Shown here: positions 31,675-40,166 of the stretch, in pieces
How the letters are laid out: every line of letters begins with the position of its first letter
Numbering within the stretch: position 1 is the first letter of the stretch
From: RGIG3178 sp963674495
GTDB taxonomy: Bacteria > Bacillota > Clostridia > Christensenellales > QAND01
Reading direction: 5' to 3'
Length of the DNA: 64,000 bases
Assembly (NCBI GenBank): GCA_963674495.2
Contig: CAXXLG010000002.1
Coordinates: 310,001 to 374,000 of the forward strand
Notes under the pieces: generated by a model
Seen by the model: only the letters and a program-made list of their open reading frames with translations
Told to the model about the DNA's origin: nothing
The model's database searches: none
Made by a program: the position numbers and the translations under genes

Positions 31675-32994
31675 TCACTCACCGCAAATTTCTTTTAGCA
31701 TTGTGAAGGAATCTTCGAAGGTAACGCGGTCGTCGGTCTGTTGCCGCAGTAGTTCATTGATGGAATCCCGCAGGGCGATGGCCCGATCCACCTGTGCGTT
31801 GCCGCCCTTTTTATAGGCGCCAATGGCGATAAGATCCTGCATATCCCGGTAAGACGCCATCATGCTTTTGACAAAACCGGCCATTTGGTTATGCTCCGTC
31901 GTTGCAATGTCCGGCATGAGTCGGCTGATGCTTGAAAGCACATCAATGGCCGGATAATGGTTGTTGTTTGCCAGTTGTCTGGATAATACGATATGTCCAT
32001 CCAGTATGCCCCGAACCGTATCGGCAATGGGCTCGTTCATGTCGTCTCCTTCTACCAGCACCGTGTATAACCCCGTGATGGATCCGGTGTTCGATGTCCC
32101 CGACCGCTCCAACAGCTTGGGCATGACCGCATATACCGACGGGGTATAACCCCTGGATACGGGAGGTTCTCCAATGGCCATCCCTATTTCGCGCTGGGCC
32201 ATGGCAAACCTTGTCAGAGAATCCATCAGAAGCAACACATCACGGCCTTGGTCTCGGTAATATTCCGCGATGGACGTGCCTACACTCGCCGCCTTCAGCC
32301 TTACCAGCGCCGGCTGATCGGATGTTGCCACGATGAGAACCGATTTTTGAAGCCCCTCTTCTTTGAGTTCCTTTTCGATGAAGTCCAGAACTTCGCGCCC
32401 GCGCTCCCCCACCAACACAATCACGTTGACATCCGCCTGTGTGTTTCTGGCCATCATACCCAAAAGCGTGCTCTTGCCCACGCCGCTTCCGGCAAAAATG
32501 CCCACGCGCTGTCCCTTTCCGATGGTTAAAAGCGAATCGATGGCTCTGATGCCTAGCGGCAGAATCTCCTTGATACGGCTGCGGCTAAGTGGGTTGGGTG
32601 GTGCGTTGTTGATGGAGTAGTAATCCTCCACTTCAATCGGCCCTTTGTCATCCATGGGATTTCCCATGGCATCAAGCACCCTGCCCAAAAGCCCTTCGCC
32701 GACCGGTACCCTGAGAGCATCGCCGGTGGGGACGACATAGTTGTCCGATCCGACGCCGCTAAGTTCGCCAAGCGGCATCAACAACACCGTCTTTTCCTTG
32801 AATCCCACAACCTCCGAGAGGATATATTCCTCCCCGTCCCCCGTATAGATACGGCACACCTCGCCCATCCGCGCGTTTATCCCCACGGCTTCCACCGTAA
32901 GCCCGATTACCCTTATGACCTTTCCGCAGTATTCATACGAATCCGCCGCCTGTATGATTCGCCTGTATTTATCAAGATCAAATGATTTCTCCAT
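31675..32994 (-). CDS. fliI: Flagellum-specific ATPase FliI
   Basis: Hexameric ATPase of the flagellar type III export apparatus. 439 residues. The Walker A motif is GIFAGSGVGKSTLLGMM (about 158-174), Walker B is VLLLMDSLTRFA, and YTPSVYAVMPKLLERSG is family-specific. Start ATG 32994 (MEKSFDLDKY) is chosen with GGGG 9 bases before; another ATG lies 15 bases upstream. Confidence 0.96.
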   Translation of the reverse strand: MEKSFDLDKYRRIIQAADSYEYCGKVIRVIGLTVEAVGINARMGEVCRIYTGDGEEYILSEVVGFKEKTVLLMPLGELSGVGSDNYVVPTGDALRVPVGEGLLGRVLDAMGNPMDDKGPIEVEDYYSINNAPPNPLSRSRIKEILPLGIRAIDSLLTIGKGQRVGIFAGSGVGKSTLLGMMARNTQADVNVIVLVGERGREVLDFIEKELKEEGLQKSVLIVATSDQPALVRLKAASVGTSIAEYYRDQGRDVLLLMDSLTRFAMAQREIGMAIGEPPVSRGYTPSVYAVMPKLLERSGTSNTGSITGLYTVLVEGDDMNEPIADTVRGILDGHIVLSRQLANNNHYPAIDVLSSISRLMPDIATTEHNQMAGFVKSMMASYRDMQDLIAIGAYKKGGNAQVDRAIALRDSINELLRQQTDDRVTFEDSFTMLKEICGE

Positions 32995-33013
32995 ATTGCT
33001 CAACCCCATACTC

Positions 33014-33739
33014 TCATTGATTGAGCGCCATAGCGATCATCTTGATTTGTGCATCCACGCCCACCTTGATCACGCAATCCTGCATTTCCAAAATGCATCC
33101 GCCCGGCGGAACGGCGTTGTCCAAAAGAGCGCTAAACGGTGCATCGATCTCCTCCATCAACCATTTTCCACTGTCGGCGAAATGCCGCTGGTATTCCCGG
33201 GCATTGAGCCGAAGCGTACATTCGCTCTTGACATTGATTCTGCGAACGGCCTGACGAATCATCCCTTCAAACAATGTATCGTTCTTTTCCAGTTGGGTAT
33301 TAACGATTTTTTGTGCAATATCCAAAGAAAGCTGCAGGATCATCTGCTCCAGCACGCTTTGGGCTCTCTTATGTATTCCTTCCAACTCGATCAATGCCCG
33401 GTTCAATTGTTCGGCATTGTTCGACTGGATATTTTCACACATTGTTTTTATTCGTTCGGTTTCTTCTTCCATTGCCTCCCGCCTGGCAAGTTCTTTGATC
33501 TGCTGTGCCTGTTGCGCCGCTTCATCAATCAATCGTTGTGCCTCTTGTTTGGCGTGCCGTACAATTTCACCTGTCCTGTCAGCTTCAAAAATGTCTGATG
33601 TGCTCTCTTCATCCTGTACGTTTAGCACATTTTCCTCACCGGAAATCTCCCCTACGTTTTCCTTGAGCCATTGCTTGATGACAACGATTTCCTTGTTTGA
33701 ATCGATGTATTCAACGGATGATTTATCGACTTTAAACAA
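33014..33739 (-). CDS. fliH: Flagellar assembly protein FliH
   Basis: Regulator of FliI and its link to the C ring. A charged coiled coil (about 65-130, with KQEAQRLIDEAAQQAQQIKE) precedes the C-terminal stator-like domain (about 140-240). The start is doubtful: an ATG at 33748 directly abuts the GGAGG within fliG, whereas TTG at 33739 has ideal 9-base spacing, so TTG is preferred (241 residues). The gene overlaps fliG by 8 bases. Confidence 0.85.
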   Translation of the reverse strand: MFKVDKSSVEYIDSNKEIVVIKQWLKENVGEISGEENVLNVQDEESTSDIFEADRTGEIVRHAKQEAQRLIDEAAQQAQQIKELARREAMEEETERIKTMCENIQSNNAEQLNRALIELEGIHKRAQSVLEQMILQLSLDIAQKIVNTQLEKNDTLFEGMIRQAVRRINVKSECTLRLNAREYQRHFADSGKWLMEEIDAPFSALLDNAVPPGGCILEMQDCVIKVGVDAQIKMIAMALNQ

Positions 33740-34745
33740 TGACCTCATCCTCCTGATTACGGGATATATAGATTTCTCCCGCGTCATCCAGCTTTCTTAT
33801 AACGTTGACGATCTTCTGCTGTGCCTCTTCCACCGCACGCACCCGGACCGGCCCCATGACTTCCATGTCCTCTTTGAGCATTTCCTGCAGGCGCTTGGAT
33901 ATGTTATTGTTGACCATTTTGACCACTTCGGCGCTGGTACCCTTTAATGCAACGGCCAGATCGCGGTTGTCTATATCCTTCAAAACGCGCTGGATTGCCT
34001 GATCGGTCAGCTTGGTGATGTCCTCAAAGACAAACATACGGTTGCGGATTTCTTCGGTCAGTTCCTCGTCCTTCTGTTCGAGCGCTTCAAGCAGGTTGCG
34101 TTCCGTTCCCCTGTCCACGCTGTTGAGGATGTTGACCAGAATTTCTATGCCTCCCACCTGCGTCTGGTTGCCGGATATGAGCATGGACAGCTTTTTCTCC
34201 AGCACCCGTTCGGCTTCCTTGACGTACTCCGGCGCCGTGGACCCCATCTTGGCGATGCGGGCGATCACATCGGTCTGCTTTTCCAGAGGAAGCGACGCAA
34301 GAACCATCGCAGCCTGCTGGGGATCCAAATAGGAAAGAACCAAAGCGATGGTCTGTGGATGTTCGTTTTGAATAAAGTTCAGTATCTGCGCACTATCCGT
34401 CCGGCGGATAAAGTCGAAGGGCCGTACACGCAATGTCGAGGACAACCTTTGAATCATCTCATCGGCTTTGCTTTCGCCCAAGGCGTTGTTCAAAACCTCC
34501 CGCGCGTAATCGATGCCGCCTTCGAAGATGTATTTTTGTGCCAGACAGATATCGCAGAATTCTTCGACGACCGCATCCTGTACTTCGGGGGTCACACGGC
34601 GTACGCTGGTGATGCCCAGCGTGATCTGCTCGATCTCATCGTCCGTTAAATGTCTATACAGCTTGGACGCATATTCTTTGCCAAGCGATATTAGAAGGAT
34701 TGCCGCTTTGTCCTTGGATGATAGGGTACCCTGTGTAGCTGCCAT
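33732..34745 (-). CDS. fliG: Flagellar motor switch protein FliG
   Basis: C-ring protein that takes torque from the stators. 337 residues with the three armadillo-like domains, EHPQTIALVLSYLDPQQAAMVL in the middle, and the charged torque helix near the C terminus (IQRVLKDIDNRDLAVALKG). Start ATG 34745 follows GGGAGGTGAG; the frame 18 bases longer lacks a site. Confidence 0.97.
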   Translation of the reverse strand: MAATQGTLSSKDKAAILLISLGKEYASKLYRHLTDDEIEQITLGITSVRRVTPEVQDAVVEEFCDICLAQKYIFEGGIDYAREVLNNALGESKADEMIQRLSSTLRVRPFDFIRRTDSAQILNFIQNEHPQTIALVLSYLDPQQAAMVLASLPLEKQTDVIARIAKMGSTAPEYVKEAERVLEKKLSMLISGNQTQVGGIEILVNILNSVDRGTERNLLEALEQKDEELTEEIRNRMFVFEDITKLTDQAIQRVLKDIDNRDLAVALKGTSAEVVKMVNNNISKRLQEMLKEDMEVMGPVRVRAVEEAQQKIVNVIRKLDDAGEIYISRNQEDEVIV

Positions 34746-34752
34746 CGATTTC

Positions 34753-36339
34753 TCACCTCCCATAATCTTCCGAAAGCCACGTCCGCAGCAGATTCGCTAC
34801 GGATTCGGGGCTTCTATCGATGTATTTACCCAGCTTTTCCAAATTGCCGTCTTCCTTTGTGACAAACTCAAAATCCTCAGCGTCCCGCTGGAGAGACTCT
34901 TGCTCCATCTGCGCTTGCTGCTCAAACTGCACGGGCTTTGCCTTTTTGGATTTGATCAGCGTCCGTATGACCAGAACCAGCAGCAGCAACCCAAAAAGCG
35001 AGGAAACCGCGATGACGATCAGCCGTATCAACGAAGCTTTCTGTACCTGCTTGAGCAATTCCGCCTGTGTGGCGACGGCTTCCACCGCGCCACCATTCTC
35101 TTCCATCTGTTTAAAGGGTAGCGCTTCAACCGTTATGTTCTCTTCGGACACGCCGATGGCGGTAGCCATCAGATTTTTTATCTTATCTGTATAATCGGTT
35201 GAAATGGCCGAACTGTCCAACACCACGGATACCGACAGCTTCTTAACCTGTCCTTTGGCGCTTTCGATCTGCGTTTTGGTTTGATTGAGCTCGTAGTTGG
35301 CCACGGTTGAGAGTTTTTTATAGGCCGCATCGCTATTTTCACCCATAAGGGCCGCATACGTATCGGTGCCACCGTCGTTGGACGATGTTCCGGCCGTGCC
35401 CGCCGCCGTGGACCCATCGTTGTTTTGAACGATTTCCACCAGTTGTTGCATGCTGACCACGAGCCCTTCCGTCTCCCCTTCCACCGGCGGGGAGAAGACG
35501 ACGGATTCCGTAATCGTCGTATCAAAATCCAGCGTAACAGCCACTTCCACCAGTACGCCGTCTTCGCCGAAGATGGGGATCAACAGGTTGAGAATTTGCT
35601 CCTGAAGATTGCTTTGTACCGTCTGCTGCAGCTCGAGCTGAGATCCTACGTTTTGCGTCGAATCTCCGTCGTCCAATGAATACAGTTTCATCTGCGAGTC
35701 GATTACGCGTACGTTGTCCACCGACAGGCCGTACACACTTTTGCTCACAAGTTCGGCAATGGCGCGCACCTCGTCGGTGTTGACGGTCTGTCCATCCTTG
35801 AGGGTAAGCATGACCGCCGCGCTGGCCTCATCCTCATCGTTGGACAGCACAAAGGAACTGTCGTCGGCAAGAATGATGTTGACCACTGCATCTTCGACCT
35901 TGTCCAGTTTCATGATGGTTTGCCGCAGATTATCCTGCAGCTGGAATTGCAGATAAATCCTTTTTTCATAATCGGTGGTGCCAAGACCCGAAGCTTTCAT
36001 AAAGATGTCATAGTTGTATCCGCTTTCTGGATATCCCTGTGACGCCAGATCCATGCGTACGCCGTCGACCTGATCCGAACGGACGAGCACCGTATCCGTC
36101 CCCTGCGCTTTGGCGTCCACACCCTTTTCTTCAAGCATGCTTAAAACCTCTCCCGCATCTGCGGCATCCATTCCGCTGTATAGTACGGAAAAGGGTTTAT
36201 AGCTTACATAGATATACAGAAATATGGCAATCAACAATACGATGGAAATTAGAATAAACAAGCGAATTCGTTGACCTTTTGTCAGGGTTCCGAAGAATTG
36301 CTGGGCCTTTGCCCTCGTGTTTTGAATTGTTTTCTCCAT
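34753..36339 (-). CDS. fliF: Flagellar MS-ring protein FliF
   Basis: Base of the flagellum in the cell membrane. 528 residues: first membrane helix (about 24-45), ring-building YscJ-like domain with SVLYSGMDAADAGEVLSML, a Ser/Gly-rich variable part (about 305-345), second membrane helix (about 435-460) and a C-terminal FliG-binding end. It is the first gene of the fliF-fliY operon, behind a promoter overlapping a GTTACAT/ATGTAAC palindrome. Confidence 0.96.
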   Translation of the reverse strand: MEKTIQNTRAKAQQFFGTLTKGQRIRLFILISIVLLIAIFLYIYVSYKPFSVLYSGMDAADAGEVLSMLEEKGVDAKAQGTDTVLVRSDQVDGVRMDLASQGYPESGYNYDIFMKASGLGTTDYEKRIYLQFQLQDNLRQTIMKLDKVEDAVVNIILADDSSFVLSNDEDEASAAVMLTLKDGQTVNTDEVRAIAELVSKSVYGLSVDNVRVIDSQMKLYSLDDGDSTQNVGSQLELQQTVQSNLQEQILNLLIPIFGEDGVLVEVAVTLDFDTTITESVVFSPPVEGETEGLVVSMQQLVEIVQNNDGSTAAGTAGTSSNDGGTDTYAALMGENSDAAYKKLSTVANYELNQTKTQIESAKGQVKKLSVSVVLDSSAISTDYTDKIKNLMATAIGVSEENITVEALPFKQMEENGGAVEAVATQAELLKQVQKASLIRLIVIAVSSLFGLLLLVLVIRTLIKSKKAKPVQFEQQAQMEQESLQRDAEDFEFVTKEDGNLEKLGKYIDRSPESVANLLRTWLSEDYGR

Positions 36340-36378
36340 TGTCCCTCATTATTCTCCCTATCAATATGTTACTTTGTA

Positions 36379-36413
36379 GGTTACATTATATACTTATATG
36401 TAACCTTGTTCAA
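36379..36413 (-). promoter_or_regulatory. Promoter of the fliF operon overlapped by a GTTACAT palindrome
   Basis: Minus-strand TTGAAC (36408-36413), a 17-base spacer and TATAAT (36385-36390). The 27-base palindrome GGTTACAT-N11-ATGTAACC (36379-36405) covers the spacer and the -10, so a bound protein should affect transcription. A further GTTAC lies at 36368-36372. Confidence 0.75.
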
Positions 36414-36454
36414 TGCTTTTATGGAATTAATTGCATTATTTTTGCATAAAAACA

Positions 36455-36481
36455 TTAATTTTTCCCGGAATTTACCGATAT
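36455..36481 (+). promoter_or_regulatory. SigmaD/sigma28-type promoter of flagellin
   Basis: TTAA (36455-36458), 16 bases, then CCGATAT (36475-36481), matching the TAAA-N15-GCCGATAA consensus in spacing and in the -10 core. The transcript would have a leader of about 95 bases. Confidence 0.7.
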
Positions 36482-36545
36482 ATATTATGACACACCTCTT
36501 GCCGCGAAGGCGCCAAGGCGACAAAACGGTTGTGTCGCACACAAA

Positions 36546-36576
36546 GGCAAGGATGCCGATGAAATATCAAGGAGGA
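36546..36576 (+). promoter_or_regulatory. Two CsrA-type binding sites in the hag leader
   Basis: A hairpin GGCA-AGGA-TGCC (36546-36557) shows a GGA motif in its loop, the classic CsrA target. Twelve bases on, AAGGAGGA (36569-36576) is the ribosome binding site and itself contains GGA motifs. B. subtilis hag has the same two-site layout, in which CsrA blocks translation and FliW relieves it. Confidence 0.7.
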
Positions 36577-36583
36577 ATTTTCA

Positions 36584-37687
36584 ATGAGAATTACCAACAA
36601 CATCATGGCGATGAACACGCACAGACAGTACACCATCAACAACGCCGCCGTTGCCAAGTCGACGGCAAAACTGTCGTCCGGATACCGGATCAACAGCGCC
36701 GCGGATGATGCGGCCGGTTTGGCCATTTCCGAAAAAATGCGCTCACAGATCCGTGGACTGGACATGGCCTCGAAAAACAGTGAGGATGCCATCTCCCTGA
36801 TCCAGACGGCTGAAGGCGCACTCACCGAGACCCATTCCATATTGCAGCGTATGCGCGAGCTGGCGGTTCAGTCCGCTTCGGACACGAACACCGACGGCGT
36901 GGACCGTAACGCACTTGATGCGGAATTCCAGCAACTGTTGACTGAAATCGACGACATTTCCGGCAAGACCAAGTTCAACAACATGAATCTGCTCGACGGC
37001 ACCTACGGTGTGTCCATTGATGCGGCAGCATCTGATCTTGACGACGTTGTGGGTGTGACCAGTATCACCGTCGAAGGCGCGGCCGCAAGTGAAGTGTTCA
37101 CCTTTGGGGATGACACCACAGATCTGACCGTGACGCGCAGTAGCGACGGCGCGGTATTCACAGTAACGGGTGGCACAATGGATGCCGGCGCACAGACGCT
37201 ATCCATCGAAGAGTTCGGCATTACCATCAAGACCGACGCCACGTTTGGTGCCGCTGGTCTTGATGGAGCACACATCAACATGAGCGCCAATGCCGCCGGC
37301 ACGATCCAAACCGGCGCCAACTTCGGCGACACGCTGAGTATTTCCATCGGCGACATGAGCACGACCGGTCTCGCCATTTCGACACAGTCCGTCGATACGC
37401 GTACAACCGCGGAATCTGCGCTGACCGCCGTGGACAGCGCGGTCAACCTCGTATCCGACCAGCGCGCGACGTTGGGCGCTTTGCAGAACAGGCTGCAGCA
37501 CAAGATTAACAACCTGGATACGTCCAGTGAGAACCTGCAGGCTGCTGAAAGCCGTATCCGCGATTTGGATATGGCCGAAGAGATGACAACCTACACCAAG
37601 AACAACATCATGGTGCAGGCATCCACCGCCATGTTGGCGCAGGCCAACTCGGCGCCGCAGAACGTGTTATCCCTGTTGCAGCAATAA
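36584..37687 (+). CDS. hag: Flagellin
   Basis: Filament subunit of 367 residues. The conserved N-terminal MRITNNIMAMNTHRQYTINN with SGYRINSAADDAAGLAISEKMRSQ, and the C terminus ESRIRDLDMAEEMTTYTKN...AQANSAPQNVLSLLQQ, form the D0/D1 core. The middle (about 140-270) is a short variable domain. It stands alone on the plus strand between csrA and fliF, with a sigmaD-type promoter, CsrA sites, an AAGGAGGA ribosome binding site and a terminator. Confidence 0.98.
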   Translation: MRITNNIMAMNTHRQYTINNAAVAKSTAKLSSGYRINSAADDAAGLAISEKMRSQIRGLDMASKNSEDAISLIQTAEGALTETHSILQRMRELAVQSASDTNTDGVDRNALDAEFQQLLTEIDDISGKTKFNNMNLLDGTYGVSIDAAASDLDDVVGVTSITVEGAAASEVFTFGDDTTDLTVTRSSDGAVFTVTGGTMDAGAQTLSIEEFGITIKTDATFGAAGLDGAHINMSANAAGTIQTGANFGDTLSISIGDMSTTGLAISTQSVDTRTTAESALTAVDSAVNLVSDQRATLGALQNRLQHKINNLDTSSENLQAAESRIRDLDMAEEMTTYTKNNIMVQASTAMLAQANSAPQNVLSLLQQ

Positions 37688-37712
37688 CACGGAACAACAT
37701 TAAAACCTCCCA

Positions 37713-37737
37713 ATAGGGCCGGCATTGCCGGCCCTAT
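37713..37737 (+). terminator. Terminator of flagellin
   Basis: Perfect 11-base stem ATAGGGCCGGC/GCCGGCCCTAT with a 3-base loop, 26 bases after the hag stop. The following T content is modest (ATTATTGGG). Confidence 0.8.
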
Positions 37738-38301
37738 ATTATTGGGTCTTATTGTGCCGTTGGTCGGATCGGCGTCCGCATTTCTTATTGCCTGTTCGGT
37801 TTTCCCCGAAATCAAAGTTTTCAAAGTAAGTAGTTCATAAACACATGAAAAGTCACTTATCTTTTTAGTCTATCGAAAACCCTTGTTCTGTCGTGTTGCG
37901 CTCAAGGGCAAAAAAACACAGAGGAACACGGTCGCAGACACCTTTGAATACCGCTTGGCCATTGGCAAGGGATCCTAGCCCCTTGTATACCTATTAAGGG
38001 TGGCAGGCAGGATTGGATGAAAAAAAAGGGGGGGTTAGTGAAAAACCCTCTCACGTAATTCAAATATGTTTGCCGCACACTATGCTTTATGTGAATCGGC
38101 AAACTCCGCAACCATGCCAATTTCCCGCAATAAAGCCGCGATCTCAAGGTTTACACGTCTGAATCTAAGCCACTTGAAAGGCGAAGACTGGCGGATGGAT
38201 AGAAATCATCCCTCACAGCAGAAGTATTTTAGTATGACGTGGCGCATCCCATCTTCATCCTTTTGCGCCTCGCCCCTTGGAAGCCCGGATACACAGAAAA
38301 A
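37738..38301. other. Intergenic stretch between hag and csrA without a clear gene
   Basis: This 560-base stretch lies between two convergent terminators. No gene with start and ribosome binding site was found. On the minus strand, about 38 codons ending in TAG at 38080-38082 look coding (FKWLRFRRVNLEIAALL, then REIGMVAEFADSHKA). They lack a start and may be a gene remnant. A run of eight A and seven G lies near 38020. Confidence 0.4.
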
Positions 38302-38323
38302 AAAAAGCCCTTCCGGGCTTTTT
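38302..38323 (-). terminator. Terminator of fliW-csrA
   Basis: AAAAAGCCC, loop GGAA (minus strand) and GGGCTTTTT, continuing into a run of about ten T. The stem begins at the csrA stop codon. Confidence 0.92.
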
Positions 38324-38523
38324 CAAAAGGATACAACTGGCGTTTTGACCGCCAATTGATTGATGGCAACGGTCTCCTTGAGAAGCTCCTTGCGGAACAC
38401 GCGGATCTCTTCGGGCGCCTGTATCCCAAGGCGCACCCGGTCAGCATCGATGTCCACGATCTCGATACAAACATCCGGACCGATGAAAATTGCTTCGCCT
38501 ATTTTCCTAGACAGTACCAGCAT
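38323..38523 (-). CDS. csrA: Carbon storage regulator CsrA
   Basis: RNA-binding dimer of 66 residues: MLVLSRKIGEAIFIGPDV, the RVRLGIQAPEEIRVFRKEL core with the RNA-contacting residues, and a C-terminal helix. It lacks no core strand. In Gram-positives it represses flagellin translation and is held inactive by FliW. It overlaps fliW by 17 bases and lies 600 bases from hag. The start at 38523 follows AAGGGAGG. Confidence 0.97.
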   Translation of the reverse strand: MLVLSRKIGEAIFIGPDVCIEIVDIDADRVRLGIQAPEEIRVFRKELLKETVAINQLAVKTPVVSF

Positions 38524-38977
38524 GTTCGTTGCCTCCCTTGACCGACCGCATGATCGTATCATAGATCGGATACCGCATCGGCAATTCCTTGGCGTCGATG
38601 AGTATTTGCTTTCCAATGCCTTCCTTCGCATTAATGACGATGGGCGCGGACAGATTCACCGTCATCTTTTTGATATCCTCCGGAATCACGACTACATTCA
38701 TCACGATCAGATCGGTTTGCTCCTCCACATGCAGATCTTCCAAATCGCTGTCTCGAATTTGGATATAATGATTCTCGATCAGTTCAAAGGGAATCAACGT
38801 CGGGAGGGCAACATGCTTGTTGTCCGTCGACTGAAGCCAGTACAGTGGTTTGCTCTTATCGATTTCCAGAATCACAAACCGATGCAAATCCTCAAACCCT
38901 GGAATGCCCGAAGGAAAATCGATCACTTTGTTTTCCGAGAATTCAAAGTCCCCAAACTTTTCTGTTTCGATATTCAT
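38507..38977 (-). CDS. fliW: Flagellar assembly factor FliW
   Basis: Allosteric antagonist of CsrA that also binds flagellin. 156 residues, starting MNIETEKFGDFEFSENKVIDFPSGIPGFE and containing WLQSTDNKHVALPTLIPF, all family hallmarks. First gene of fliW-csrA, with AAGGG upstream and a housekeeping-type promoter about 75 bases before the start. Confidence 0.97.
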   Translation of the reverse strand: MNIETEKFGDFEFSENKVIDFPSGIPGFEDLHRFVILEIDKSKPLYWLQSTDNKHVALPTLIPFELIENHYIQIRDSDLEDLHVEEQTDLIVMNVVVIPEDIKKMTVNLSAPIVINAKEGIGKQILIDAKELPMRYPIYDTIMRSVKGGNEHAGTV

Positions 38978-39015
38978 TGACGCACACCCTTTCCCTTCTC
39001 AATGCAAGCGCAGAA

Positions 39016-39083
39016 GTTACATATAATATTACATATTACTTGATTGTGTTACCTACTATAGCAGATACTCTGCCCGTTTTCAA
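39016..39083 (-). promoter_or_regulatory. Promoter of fliW-csrA with GTTACAT elements
   Basis: Minus-strand TTGAAA (39078-39083), a 17-base spacer and TATAGT (39055-39060). Between the -10 and fliW lie copies of the element seen at fliF: GTTACAT (39016-39022), ATTACAT (39028-39034) and GTTAC (39048-39052) on the plus strand. They cover the transcription start and early leader. The remaining bases of 38978-39214 show nothing else. Confidence 0.7.
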
Positions 39084-39214
39084 CTCAAACTGGTTTTTTA
39101 AGTCAGGCCTTAATGAATATGCATCCATGAAGCGGCATCAAAAGCAATTTTGAGTTATTCAGGCGGCAAACAATCGGCGCCCGAATGGATCGCGGTCGGT
39201 TTTTTTTGCAAGCT

Positions 39215-40150
39215 TTACGTCAAATAATCCACAAGCGTTGGCATGATGATCTTGGATCCGATGGCCAACGCCGCTTTGTAAACCGACATAGCCGTTTCGT
39301 ATTGCATCGTCACTTCCGCCACATCGATATCCTCGATCTCGGATTTTACTTCGGCAAAGTTCAACAGGTCGTTTTCGTAGCGATTGGCAACTAAGTCCAA
39401 ACGGCTAATCTTCCCCCCCACTTCGGCTTGAAGCGCCAGCACCTGGCTCTGTGTATCCTGCAAGGAAGCGATATAGCTGGAGATCTCTTCCTCAGATGCG
39501 TCGTTCATCAGCGCCTCATACAATCCATCCAACTCGGCATAAATGTTTTCATCGCCCATCCCCAGCAGCTTGGTGCCCGGCATGGTCACTTCCATAGACA
39601 GACCCATGCCGATTTCATAAGACAGTGCTTGATCGTTTTGCGCGATCAGATCCGCACTGGTATCGTCGGACAAATCCAAGCCGTTATAGAGAATCGCGCC
39701 GCCAGCATCCACGGTTAGAGGCTTCTGCTGTGTGTTGTATCCGCCAAAAATATACTGATCACCGCTTGTGCTGTTGGCGAGGGATACCACTTCATCACGT
39801 AACTGACCGATATAGGCAGCAATGGAAATCTTTTCATCGCTGGACAAATACGCGTTGGATGCCTCCACTGTTTTTTCATATGCATTTGTCAATAGATCAT
39901 TCAAATCGAACAGTGCACTTTCCGTATCGGTCAATATCGTCTGTGCCGAATCAACCACGTTTCCGTATTGCTCGGTCTTGTATATCTTGTTGTTGATCTT
40001 CATACTCTTGAGCGATCCGATCGGATCATCCGAAAGCTTTGTGATGCGCTTGAACGAAGAGAGCTGCGACTGATAATTCGTCAAAGCCGTCAGATTATCA
40101 TTCAAGTTGTTGGTATAGTTCCTTGCCAGCATGTTGTTTGTAATGCGCAT
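39215..40150 (-). CDS. flgL: Flagellar hook-filament junction protein FlgL
   Basis: Adapter between hook and filament, 311 residues. The flagellin-like N terminus MRITNNMLARNYTNNLNDNLTALTNYQSQLSSFKRITKLSDDP and C-terminal helix EIEDIDVAEVTMQYETAMSVYKAAL are clear, as is GDQYIFGGYNTQQKP. It is the last gene of the flgF-flgL unit, 16 bases after flgK. Confidence 0.96.
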   Translation of the reverse strand: MRITNNMLARNYTNNLNDNLTALTNYQSQLSSFKRITKLSDDPIGSLKSMKINNKIYKTEQYGNVVDSAQTILTDTESALFDLNDLLTNAYEKTVEASNAYLSSDEKISIAAYIGQLRDEVVSLANSTSGDQYIFGGYNTQQKPLTVDAGGAILYNGLDLSDDTSADLIAQNDQALSYEIGMGLSMEVTMPGTKLLGMGDENIYAELDGLYEALMNDASEEEISSYIASLQDTQSQVLALQAEVGGKISRLDLVANRYENDLLNFAEVKSEIEDIDVAEVTMQYETAMSVYKAALAIGSKIIMPTLVDYLT

Positions 40151-40166
40151 CCGTTTTCACCTCCGT

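Noticed and set aside
39182..39209. Plus-strand terminator-like CCGA/TCGG hairpin with eight T
   Set aside because: The stem is only 4 bp and no plus-strand gene ends nearby; the T-run follows flgL on the opposite strand.
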